Assembly (NCBI GenBank): GCA_003550305.1 | Contig: QKYT01000043.1 | Span: 180,845 to 244,844, forward strand | Direction of reading: 5' to 3' | From: Glomus cerebriforme | Taxonomy: Eukaryota > Glomeromycota > Glomeromycetes > Glomerales > Glomeraceae | Length of the DNA stretch: 64,000 nt | Shown here: positions 12,087 to 22,320 of the stretch, piece after piece | Layout of the letters: every line of letters starts with the position of its first letter | Position numbering within the stretch: position 1 is the stretch's first letter | The notes under the pieces: model-generated | Databases searched by the model: none | The model's input: the letters and a program-made list of their open reading frames with translations, nothing else | Told to the model about the DNA's origin: nothing | Translations under genes and position numbers: made by a program

Positions 12087-12313
12087 AGAATGATATATGT
12101 GTTCTGATTCGTACTATATAAATAAATAAATTTTTATGGTGACTTATAATTGTTTTTCTCGCCTAAATTTACTAAATTAATTAATTGTTTTATTCGTTAA
12201 ATTTCAGTCTTAGTTTAGTAAATGTTCCTTAAGGTAATTAATTCATATGCATTATAATACGATAGTGAAAAGAAAAGATATCTAATAAACTGTACGAGTT
12301 GTTGAAAATGATT

Positions 12314-12846
12314 TTATTCATCTCTAGGAACGGGCAATCCGCAAGGTTGCAGCATTTTCTTTTAACGAAAAAATACAAACTAGTTATTATAATACCAATA
12401 TACAAAAACAAATATTATCTTAATAGCACTTACTTCTACAAACTCAAATTTCACTCTAGCGATGCTTTCATTTTGTGCTACAGCAAAATAAGAGATTAAA
12501 GAATGATGACCAATATACGAAGCATAACTATCTCGATGTTGATTTACCATCCATTCGCTGTATAAAAAATTAATCAATAAATCTTTAAATGAAAAGAAAA
12601 AACACTATCAATAATACTTGCAACTTATTTGTATCTGCATGACCAGTTCCGACATATTTAGATTGTACTTCAATTATTAATAAAGTCAATTAGTAAACAA
12701 TCAGAGAATATCAACATTAATGAAAGAAATTGGGAACTTACAATGTTCAAGTTGACTATTAAGATTGAACCGATCCTATAAATCGCAAATATCTATTTAA
12801 TTACGCGTTTATCAATAAATTAACTTTTTAATGACATATTTACCAT
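12314..12846 (-). CDS. SF3B5: splicing factor 3B subunit 5 (SF3b10)
   Basis: There are five coding exons: 12844-12846 (ATG only), 12742-12775, 12622-12667, 12434-12557 and 12314-12358, totalling 83 residues against 86 in the human protein. The product reads MDRFNLNSQLEHLQSKYVG, then TGHADTNKFEW, MVNQHRDSYASYIGHHSL and ends EKMLQPCGLPVPRDE, a near-complete match to the SF3b10 family. It is a small core subunit of the U2 snRNP SF3b complex. Two features stand out. The start codon is the whole coding part of exon 1, followed at once by gtaaat. The third intron begins GCAAGT rather than GT; using it gives KFEW, matching the K/R-aromatic-E-W of the family. The gene diverges from the p47-like gene across 187 bp. 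Confidence 0.93.
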
Positions 12847-13033
12847 TTCGCTAAAGAAATTTATTGACACAGATAAATTTAGAAGAATCAGTTTGGTTTA
12901 CTATGTTACAACTTCTATCACGTGTATATTTTTAGTGCGTATATCATAGTACAACTCCGTACACGTAAGTTATGCATATGTTCTCTGGATAATTCAATTT
13001 TTTTTTTTTTATCCTTCTCTAATTCTAATTACA
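12847..13033. promoter_or_regulatory. divergent promoter, SF3B5 / p47-like gene
   Basis: A 187-bp shared upstream region holds TCACGTG at 12918-12924, a perfect E-box type hexamer roughly midway, and a T12 tract near 13000. Confidence 0.5.
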
Positions 13034-14920
13034 ATGGCTGACAATGCTGATTTGATTATACAGTTCACTGGAATAGTTTCTTGTAGTGAACAACAAGCAC
13101 GATTCTATTTGGAAGCCAATAACTGGGATTTGAATGTATTTACTTAAATAAAGTTATACATTTTGAGCATTTTCTGAGTCGCGTTTGTTTTACTTTATAG
13201 GCAGCGCTAAGTAATTATTATGAAGAGCCAAACGCAGAACCAACAAATTTAGAACCAGAAGTCACTGCCTCAGGTTCTCGTGATACCGAAGGGTCATTTC
13301 AGGGAACAACAGCTGCAAGAAGGTATGCTAAAGGCTCTTCCTTAACCGTTCCTTTAATATTAAATATTTACATTTTATTTTCTAATGTTTACATTCTCTC
13401 CTAAGTTCTTTTGCTACTTTACATGATCTTGATAAAGAACAGTCTGAAGAAGAGGACGAGGACGAGGAACGCGAAAATTTGTTTGCCGGAGGCGAAAAAT
13501 CGTGAGTGATTCTTTAATTCAATTTCTTAACAACAGATTTGCAATATTTGTAACATTCTCATTGGAATACGTAGTGGTATCTTTATGCAGAATCCTAATG
13601 CTAAACCAACAAAGCCATCGAACTCATTGGTTTCCGACATCTTAAAGAAGGCGGCAGAGTAAGCAAACTGCTTTTACTATGTTTGTTATGTTTATAACCA
13701 AATTAACTGTAGCGAATGATTGGTTTTATTGATATGGTAGAGGTGGTCGTGGACCTGTTGAAGAATCAGAAGCTACAACTTCAACTGAACGTTCTTCCTT
13801 TTCCGGAACTGGTTTGTAATTTAAATATTTGTTCAATAATGACATGTAACTCTTTATCTTAATAAAATATATTCAACCTAGGTTATAAGCTTGGAAGCGA
13901 CGAAGAACCTTCAGTTATAATCAATAATCCAACTACTTCAACTGCTCCAGCAGAACCACCCACTCCGGTAAGTCTAATGTATATAATTTTTAATTATAAT
14001 CTTATGATGATTCATATTTTTAATTAATTAGGTTGTTCGTCATTTAACATTCTGGAGGAATGGGTTCAGTATTGAGGATGGTCCATTAATGGCTTATGAT
14101 GATCCAGCAAATGAAGAATTCTTGAAAGCTATTAATAGCGGGTACGTAATAATTAGTCGATTTAATTTATGAACTTAATAGAAATAAATATAATGTGTAA
14201 TTTACATATCAGACGCGCTCCTTTGGCATTGTTAAATGTAAGGCAAGACCAGCCAGTAGATGTACGTGTAGCTCGTAGGCTGGATGAAGATTATAAACCT
14301 CCACCAAAGAAGTCTAAGCCATTTTCAGGCGCTGGACAAAGACTCGGAAGGTTTGTTAAATTAGTTTGCGTCTATAAAGATTGAGAAAGATAAAATTATT
14401 TACCTATATCATTTATATTATTCACATAGTCCTACACCGGTTGTAATTAACAGTACACCAGGTGCATATCCCTCAACTTCTTCGTCAAGTGAACCTGCAC
14501 CAAGAATAAGAGAATTAGAGATAGATGAATCCTTACCAACAACATCTATTCAAATCCGATTGGGTGACGGAACGAGGTAAACTTAAAAGATCTTCTATAA
14601 GTTTAAAATTTCTTTTTTTAATCATCATCTCGCCATTTTTAGAATGCTTTCTAGGTTTAACCATACACACACTGTTGGCGATATTCGAAACTTCATTAAC
14701 GCGTATGTTTCTTTTTGTATAATATACATTTGTATTTGTGTTTTTAAACTTCAATAAAATCTTATTTCTTTAATTTATAATTAGTTCACGAGTTGGAGAA
14801 GCACAGCGTAACTATATTTTACAAACTACATTTCCCCCGAGAGATCTTAAGGATGAAACACAAACATTAATCGACGCATCTCTCCTTAATTCAGTGGTTA
14901 TTCAAAGGTACAATTTTTAA
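13034..14920 (+). CDS. p47/Shp1-type UBX cofactor of Cdc48
   Basis: The start is ATG 13034 ([16 protein letters not shown]) and the stop TAA 14918-14920, with about ten exons. The N-terminal UBA-like helix bundle ([27 protein letters not shown]) binds ubiquitin. A disordered acidic region ([16 protein letters not shown]) follows. The SEP domain is seen as [19 protein letters not shown] through [17 protein letters not shown]. The C-terminal UBX domain ([51 protein letters not shown]) docks on the AAA ATPase Cdc48/p97. UBA-SEP-UBX order is specific to the p47/Shp1 family, which acts in membrane fusion and protein degradation. The last few residues (YNF) assume read-through of a possible donor at 14908; an extra tiny exon cannot be excluded. 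Confidence 0.9.
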
Positions 14921-15445
14921 TCAAATTTATTGTAAAGTAGGTAGATAACATTAATGTTTTTGTTACATGTATGATGAATAGCATATTTCATGTGATTGAA
15001 TGAATTATTATTAAATTGCTAATAGTACCATAAATTCTCATATTATCTTTCAAGATAATATTAATAATTGCAGTTGCGCTTAAATCTTAATTGTATACTT
15101 TTTTAAGCTGATACTGAGTATAGCTAGCCAAAAATGAGTCTAAAATTTATTATTAAAACTAAAGAATTTATTATGTAATTAAACAATTCAAAAATTTGTC
15201 TACGTGTTCTTACTTATAGTGTATTTATATAACCGTAATTTACCTTTACGAATAATAAATTGCACTCCAAATTATAAATTTATATTAATTCTACAGATTT
15301 ATCTTCCAGAGCGTCCCTCATATATATATATTTATCCATAATAACATCTCCTGGTTCGTGTTTTAAAGTACTAAAATAATTTGCAAATGAGTTAATAAAA
15401 TTATTTTTTAATTTAGACAAATGAAAAAAAAAAAATCTTTTTTTT
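14921..15445. other. intergenic between convergent genes
   Basis: This is AT-rich sequence with no coding signal, and a poly-A/T patch near 15424-15447 just beyond the SLD5 stop. Confidence 0.5.
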
Positions 15446-16401
15446 TTACGTGTCTTGTGAATCTCGAGGAACTAAAGGTTTTATGACGCGACAAAATACT
15501 GTTTTCGAAAGATCGGATCTTATTTCAAAAGTCTTTATTACACCTGCAAAACATTTAAAACATTTGAAACCATCAATAATCAAATTATTATAAATCACAT
15601 GAAAGACTACTGACCGTCCTCTAAATAATCTTCTGGAAGTTTATGGCCAAGTTCCGCTTTTAGATAATCTTCAAGTAATTTCTTATAACTAAAAAAAAAA
15701 TAATGTAAATGGAACAAAATGAAGAGATAAATAAATACAAAAGCTAAAATTACTCCTCCGCGTGTCTTAATTCAGCTTCAGATAATCTTTCTTTATAAAT
15801 AGGAGATGAGAGAATGTTCAAAGCTTGATTTTCTATCTGAAAATAAAATAAAATAAATTATAAAATTTAAAATGTTCCTGGATGTTTCGGATAAATAAAT
15901 AAATCCGCGTGATTATACCTTAGCTCTTCTACAAAGCAAATATTTTTCCATAATATATTTTATTCGATCAATATCATTAAGCAGAAGCATACCAAATGGT
16001 TTTCTTTCACGAATTAATAATATAACACTTGAAATAGCCTCCTTTACAATTAGAAAAATTAGAACAAAAATATTTAAAATACTTTTAAATAACTTTCTCT
16101 TTTTATTACGTACTTGATCTTGTATTAATGTATTTAAATTATCAATGACTTTATCTTGAAACTCTAAAATTTCCGGTGAAAATTCTTCATTAATCAAAGC
16201 TCTTTTCAATATTTCATAATCACTGAATACTCCGTCTTGCAATTGAGTTTCTTGTTTCTTTTCGTCGTCTATATCACTATCTGATAAGTCATCAATATCA
16301 AGATCAATGTCAGGTACTTCTCGTATAGGACGAGATGGTATTACACGTCCTCTTGACGTTCCTGCGTGGCTTAATTCATCGAGAGTAAAAATGCGAGACA
16401 T
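15446..16401 (-). CDS. SLD5: GINS complex subunit Sld5
   Basis: The start is the ATG complementary to 16399-16401 (MSRIFTLDELSHAGTSRG) and the stop 15446-15448. There are five exons giving about 215 residues. GINS is the four-subunit part of the CMG replicative helicase (Cdc45-Mcm2-7-GINS). The A-domain is seen as ILEFQDKVIDNLNTLIQDQ then EAISSVILLIRERKPFG, RIKYIMEKYLLCRRAK, ERLSEAELRHAEEYKKLLEDY and LPEDYLEDG. The small B-domain (VIKTFEIRSDLSKTVFCRV) closes the protein. An acidic segment (DIDLDIDDLSDSDIDDEKK) precedes the domain. The first intron (16042-16113) is 72 nt, in frame and free of stops, so an ORF finder reads through it. The CACGTG at 16467-16472 lies about 66 bp upstream of the start. 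Confidence 0.88.
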
Positions 16402-16710
16402 TTTAAATGGCGTTGAAGACGGTGCACGTCAAATTCACGCGTTTAGACTTTAGATCGTGATTTTCCCACGTGACCTTATAGATATTTTTATTGATTTATG
16501 ATAAAACTATAAAAGACGTTATATTATATATATTTTTATGTTTTTATTCGAAATTGTCAAACTTCAATTATTTATCCAATCTAGTCTTAAAGGAATAAAA
16601 AGAGAAAATGGAACTTATGAAAGGAAATACGGATTTTAGAATGTTCATATTAATATTATTATTGATATTTTAAATTAAAAAATCAATATTTACTTACCTC
16701 TTCCTTTGCT

Positions 16711-16998
16711 TTAAGGAGTTTTATTCTTTCGTAATCGTCTACGTTTTGCCTAAGTTAAAGTATTTTAAAATCTTATCTAGCTTTAACAAATAATAAAAAT
16801 AATTGATAATTAAAATACTTTTAGGAAACCATCATATCTAGCTGTTTTATCCCGAGGTTTAGGAGGTGGGTAATGCTTAAGTTTTCTTGGTTTATAAAAT
16901 TTTTCTAACGAACTATCATGACGAACTTGTAAAAGTAAATTTGGTTTAAATAATGATGAAAATCGTCCAAAGAGATTATTTTTTAATGAAGAAAACAT
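16711..16998 (-). CDS. small basic protein, probably mitochondrial (ribosomal type)
   Basis: There are two exons joined across a GT-AG intron (donor gtattt after LK, acceptor before 16753). The 72-residue product starts MFSSLKNNLFGRFSSLFKP, which looks like an amphipathic, Arg/Lys-bearing, acid-free mitochondrial presequence. It continues YKPRKLKHYPPPKPRDK, then YDGFLKAKRRRLRKNKTP to the stop at 16711-16713. The very basic C-terminal tail and small size suggest a mitoribosomal or RNA-binding mitochondrial protein. The exact family is not recognised, and the function is inference. Confidence 0.55.
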
Positions 16999-17385
16999 TT
17001 TTTTTCTATAAGCAGTGATCTTTTTTAATTTAGTTGGTTATATCGATCTTCTGTTGCACAATGCTGAGTTATGAATTATTTTAAATTGAGAAAAACATTT
17101 AAATTTAATTATAAAAAATTATAAAAATCTACAAATAATTTAATAATTTATTATTTTCAATACAAATTCTCTTATATCTATGGCACATCTTTGAAAGCCC
17201 GAGGAAAAGAAAAAAATTCTAAAAAAAATGATAATTAAATTCTCTACATATATAATTATTAAAAAAAAAATCTTAAATTTCCAAACTTGATTTAGGTTAG
17301 GTTTGTCTTAATGCGCCTATTATTATAAATAAAATAAAAAGAATAAGTTACTTATAACTGCACTTATATTTAAACCATTAAATAA

Positions 17386-18263
17386 TCAAAAATTCTTACG
17401 TAAACGTTCTGACAAATTTTCATCTTCTTTGTTATTTTTATCCGCCACACCAAGGATTTCGCTCGGAGCAGCTTCTCCTAACTCGTGATTCAACTCCAAT
17501 CCATGCTCATCTGCTACTTGTTGCATTAATAAATCAACTTCTTCTTGCGGGGTACTCATTGATGTAGTATTACCCATTGCGCCTTCCATATATTGTGTTT
17601 GGACATCTATATCTTCAAATTGAGCTTCAAATTTGTCCATTACAGCAGAAATCTATTAAGTTAAAATTCATTCAATAAAAATCTCTAATGATTTTTCGAT
17701 CAGATTATAAAAATAAATTGTTATATACCTGTTCCAAGTTCATATTCGTCATAGCTTTATCCATGCCTTTTACAACATTTGCCATTGATCCGGTTACCTA
17801 TATGAATTCATATTGCCGTTTGTATTCAATTACAATCAAAATTAATAGAAGATCGAAAAGTGCTCTAGCTACCTTTTGCATTGTAACAGCAGTTTGTATT
17901 CGACTAGCAACTGCATCTATTCTTGATGATAACCTCAATAGATTCAACGACTCATTCTTTTTGCGAATAGCATTTGAGGCATATATTCGTGCTCCTTCCG
18001 TATTCTGTTGTTGTATCGCCTGAGAAAAGAAAAAAATCAATTAGTCAAATTATCACTCAAAAACTTAACATTTCTAATCTACCTTTTTCAATTTTGCCTT
18101 TTCTGCATTCTCATCCTTGGTAGCTTTTTTTGCTTGCCGAGATAATTGTTTCGCTGTCAACTTTTAAAACGAAAATAGTTAAAGCAATTTTACAAAATAT
18201 AATCATGAATGTTAATATCCTTACTTTTAATTGGAACAGGTGTGCTTCCATTTTACTCCCCAT
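17386..18263 (-). CDS. ESCRT-III protein CHMP1 / Did2 (Vps46)
   Basis: The gene starts at the ATG complementary to 18261-18263 ([13 protein letters not shown]) and ends at 17386, with five exons giving about 205 residues. In order: [23 protein letters not shown], an [20 protein letters not shown] helix, [39 protein letters not shown], and [21 protein letters not shown]. This is the Snf7-fold core with the CHMP1-specific 'MDKFE.QFEDLDVqt..ME.aM'. The tail [12 protein letters not shown] carries the MIT-interacting motif 1 (L..RL..L type) used to recruit Vps4. The protein acts late in endosomal sorting and membrane scission. It diverges from BUD31 across about 325 bp. Confidence 0.93.
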
Positions 18264-18588
18264 CTTGAATAATTGTATTAATGAACTTCTTGAAAAATAG
18301 AGATTAAAGTTATAGAAATTATAAAAGAAAAAAAAAATAATAATAGAGGGAAATAAGATAATTCTTGGCGGTCTTCTTTGGTCGTTCGATTAATATACCA
18401 GAAAGAATTCACTTTCTATTGGTCAAAACTTTGTGAAACGGCATGACTGATTTGCACGTGTCAAAAAAAATTATTAAACTTAGTACTGAACTTCTGATAA
18501 CATTCTTCTTAGCATAATATCACGTGATAACATAAATAAATCAATTTAGTAGCATATCTCGTACACAAAAAATACTTCTTTCCATAAG
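18264..18588. promoter_or_regulatory. divergent promoter, CHMP1 / BUD31, with two CACGTG sites
   Basis: CACGTG occurs at 18455-18460 and 18521-18526 (the second in the palindrome ATCACGTGAT), 63-130 bp upstream of the BUD31 ATG. Confidence 0.5.
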
Positions 18589-19418
18589 ATGCCGAAAATT
18601 AGACATGCACGAACAAAAAAACCTCCAGAAGGTTTCGAAGATATCGAAGAAACTTTGCAAGAATTTGACCGAAAAATGAAAGACGGTAATTAAAATTTAT
18701 TTAAAAGTTTATTTAGTTCTTTTATTTACTTTTCTATATTTTACAAACATAGCTGAAAATGAACCACATGAAGGAAAACGTCGGGTGGAATCTTTGTGGC
18801 CCATTTTTCGTTTGCACCATCAAAGATCACGTTATGTTTACGATCTATACTACAAACGAGAGGCAATCTCAAAAGATGTTTATGATTACTGTTTAAAACA
18901 TGGATATGCTGATGGTAATTTGATTGCCAAATGGAAAAAGGTTTATATTTATAAATTAATTATATTATTTATTGCGTTTATGGATCTAATTGTGGTTTAA
19001 CTTTATTTCTATAGCCGGGCTTTGAACGCCTGTGTTGTTTACGATGCATTCAACCTAAAGATACTAATTTTGGCACTACATGTATCTGTCGCGTACCGAA
19101 ATCGAAATTGGAAGAAGGACGTATCGTCGAATGTGTTTTATGTGGTTGCAGGTAATTTTAAGTTTTAATTCCATTTTATTCCTATTTTGTTTTAGAAATT
19201 AAGTAATTATTTTCCGCAGAGGTTGCTCAAGTTCGGATTTTACTTCCTCGAAAAAAGAAAAATCCAAACAACTGAGAATTGAAAATGAGGATCAACATAT
19301 ACAGCCGGAAACTTACGGGGAACAATCCATACAATCCATACAGACACAAATTCAGCAGCCATCATCAAATGAGGAAAATGAGGAAGATGAAGACAATCAA
19401 AAAAAAGATGATAAATGA
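18589..19418 (+). CDS. BUD31: BUD31/G10 spliceosome protein with C-terminal extension
   Basis: There are four exons. The start ATG 18589 opens [20 protein letters not shown], and the conserved G10 core follows: [70 protein letters not shown] and [15 protein letters not shown]. The Cys-rich part forms the zinc cluster of the family, which sits in the activated spliceosome near the U6/NTC core. Normal G10 proteins end shortly after the last Cys pair. Here about 50 extra residues follow, rich in Q, E and K ([19 protein letters not shown]), ending DDK at TGA 19416-19418. The extension is probably disordered; the core is complete. Confidence 0.93.
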
Positions 19419-20690
19419 AATTTTAATGGTAATTAGATGTGAGTCTTCTTTACTATTATTATTTAATCATTTCAACTATTTGTTAAACCAAGTTATATAA
19501 TTGGTTTTTAATAGAATTTTATTTCGGTCTATAGTGAATAATTATAATAATTAGAATATTCTTTATGAAAATAAATTTTATAATAGCTGATAGGATTTCA
19601 CCTGAAGTATTAAATAATAATGCCACTATATAAAAAAATTTATAGGTTTAAGTGAAACAAACAAATTTAGATATAATATCTATAAATATTTAGTTTAGAC
19701 AAATTTCACAATATTTGCAGTAAAAAAATAAAAAAAAAAATAAAATAAATAAATAATAGAAAGAAAATTTCTGTTTACACAAAATTTCACCCCACGTGAC
19801 TTAGTGCCGCAAAAAAAAAGCCACAAAAATTTTCGGCCCAATTTATACTAATTATAATTTCTGGCCAAAATTGAAAAATTCGGTAAATAACTAACGAAAA
19901 TGAATATTTTGCAAATATTTATATGAAACAAAAAAATACAATAAAATGTAAATTTTCTTTATTTTAATAAAACTATAACATGTGAAATGTTTTCACCATT
20001 TCCTTCATACAGTATGATCTTCGTTACAAAAATCTGAAAGTATTGAAATACTAAACTAAATGAATTATATCTAATTAAAAAACAGTGTATTATGTGAATG
20101 ATCCTTGAAAGTTCAAGGCATAGTTCTTCTTCATTTATATCGTGTAATTTCATCTGACATCTTTTCTATTGGCTTGAAATTTTTTTCAATACCTTTTACC
20201 CATTTGAAATTCCTTTTATTTTGTTGCATATTATTAATTTATAATATATTAAACATTAACAAAAAAAAATATTTTTTTAACTCTAATAAAATATTACCTT
20301 TAACTGTTAAAATGTACTTCTTCTGTTGTATTAATAAGCCAATTATACATTTCCTCATAAATTGAATCATCATCTTCAACCACAAAATTTTCATTAATTG
20401 ATTATTTTATCATTAATTTGTGGTAACGAAATATCAAGTAAAGATAATGATCAAAAAATTCAACACCAACTGTGCCTTTTTGCTACACAAGGTGTTTACA
20501 CATAAAAAACTGATTTGTAAGAAAGGCTGAACATCTACATATTCAATATGTAAAATTTGTTAAATATATGTTATTGCCAAGTAGTCATTCTACTGAATTT
20601 TTCCAAATGCTTTACACCATTCTGGTTTTTCCCTTTCTACCAAAAACATTTGTTTAAACTTTTTTTGTTGATGTGGAATCATTTGCTCTA
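19419..20690. other. intergenic, AT-rich with possible decayed coding traces
   Basis: One CACGTG lies at 19793-19798. Minus-strand fragments at about 20100-20230 and 20330-20400 (for example NFVVEDDDSIYEEMYNWLI) read like degraded coding sequence, but stops interrupt every frame. No gene is called. Confidence 0.4.
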
Positions 20691-21200
20691 TAATAATGAA
20701 AACTACCAGATTTAAATGAAGATGAAAGAATTTATACAAAAAATCATGCTACAAAATCTTCCAATATACCTTTACAAATATGTTTGTTTTGAAGATTAAA
20801 AGCTTATCATCATATCCTGCTTGAAATCACAGATACCAACCATTCATCAAATTAATAGAGATGAAAATCAAATTGAAAGAGTATGACATTGATCACAAGA
20901 AACAAGTACCAATGCAGTTAAAGTTCAAGCAATTTTTGGAACTGCAAGCAAAAAATCTTTATCTATTCCTATTATAATTGATAACTATAATTATTTCATG
21001 AGTGGTATGGATATTACTGATCAGTTAAGAGGATATTATAATACATAATTACCAGTATAAAGAACTTGAATGCCATTATTTTTTTGGTTATTAGATACTG
21101 CAATAATTAACTCATATTTATTATTAAAAAAAAGTAAGAAAAACAACTATATATACATAATTAGATTGATGAATTAATAAAACAATTTAAATTTATTCAA
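20690..21200 (+). pseudogene. piggyBac-like transposase relic
   Basis: Translation of about 20850-21140 gives QAIFGTASKKSLSIPIIIDN, then YNYFMSGMDITDQLRGYYNT, stops, MPLFFWLLDTAIINSYLLLKK. This matches the DDE_Tnp_1_7 domain of piggyBac transposases, where 'iPxxIddYNxxMgGVDxxDQLrxYY...W...lffwLLDxaivNay' is the segment with the third catalytic Asp (here in MDITDQ). At least three stops and frame shifts upstream break the frame. No terminal repeats could be placed, so the element is old. Confidence 0.7.
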
Positions 21201-21219
21201 GTTGATTTCTCTAAAAAAT

Positions 21220-22320
21220 AATAATATGTTATGACAAAATTTGAACTTTCTTTAAAAAGATTATTATCAAATAGTCATTTTTCTGAATGGAGAGAAATGA
21301 GAAGTAGCTGTATATAGTATAAATATTTGAATAAAAAAGCTCAGAAAAAAGTACTTTTTAATTACAATTATATTGTACAAAACATAATGTAATATTATAA
21401 CCTTATACTATAATAAAAATAGGAGTAGTTATTTTAAAAATTATCATATTCAAATAAATAATTTATTTTATTAAATTTTATATTGCACTTTTACTGATGA
21501 ATTTTATGAAATTATTCATTTTTTTAAAATACTATAAAAAGTCAAAATCATACATCTAAAATTAAATAATTTAATAAAAGTTGTTTCTTATAATAAATTC
21601 TAAATATTATACTAAGGTTTTATATAGTTACAATTAAATCTTATTGAAATTGCCAAATTTAAAAATACTTTTTTTTAAAATTACAATATTCATTAATAAG
21701 TTAAAATTCAAATTTTTTTAATAATCAGTAAATTAATACTTATTATTACATGATATGCCTAAAATTGCTTACTATTTAAGGGATAAGTAAATATAAGATA
21801 AATAAATAGAAGTTATATAAAATAATTAGTGAATAAAATAATAATGAAATAATTATAAAGAATATTATAAAAATTACAACAACTATGTTGAATTAAATAA
21901 AGTTAAATAAAAAAATTTTAAAATAAGTAAAAGACCAAATATGAATAAATAAAAGAATTAAAAGTTTTATATTATTATTAAGTTGTAATAAACATATAAG
22001 ATAAAAGTTATTAATATAGAAGATTTTATTTGATACAGATGATAAACATTAATAATAATATATAATAAATTTCAAAAAGTTTTTATAAATAGAATTTTTA
22101 TAAAAAAAAATTCTTTTTTTTTAAAATATATTATTTAATATTTTTTTCTTAAGTTTTTATAGGTAAAGTTATTTTTTTATAAACATATATTAAAAAATTA
22201 AAAAAAATTTAAAAGTTAATATATTTATGAATTAGCTTTTATTTATTTATCTAACTTCCAAATAAATTTATATATTTAAAATTATTAATAATTATATAAT
22301 CTAATATTTATTATATAAAA
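21220..22320. other. AT-rich desert
   Basis: This is over 80% A+T by eye, with no coding frame of substance and no clear repeat unit. It is probably decayed transposon sequence. Confidence 0.5.

Noticed and set aside
17688..18023. 111-codon plus-strand frame over CHMP1
   Set aside because: Crosses exons and introns of the minus-strand CHMP1 gene; a shadow.
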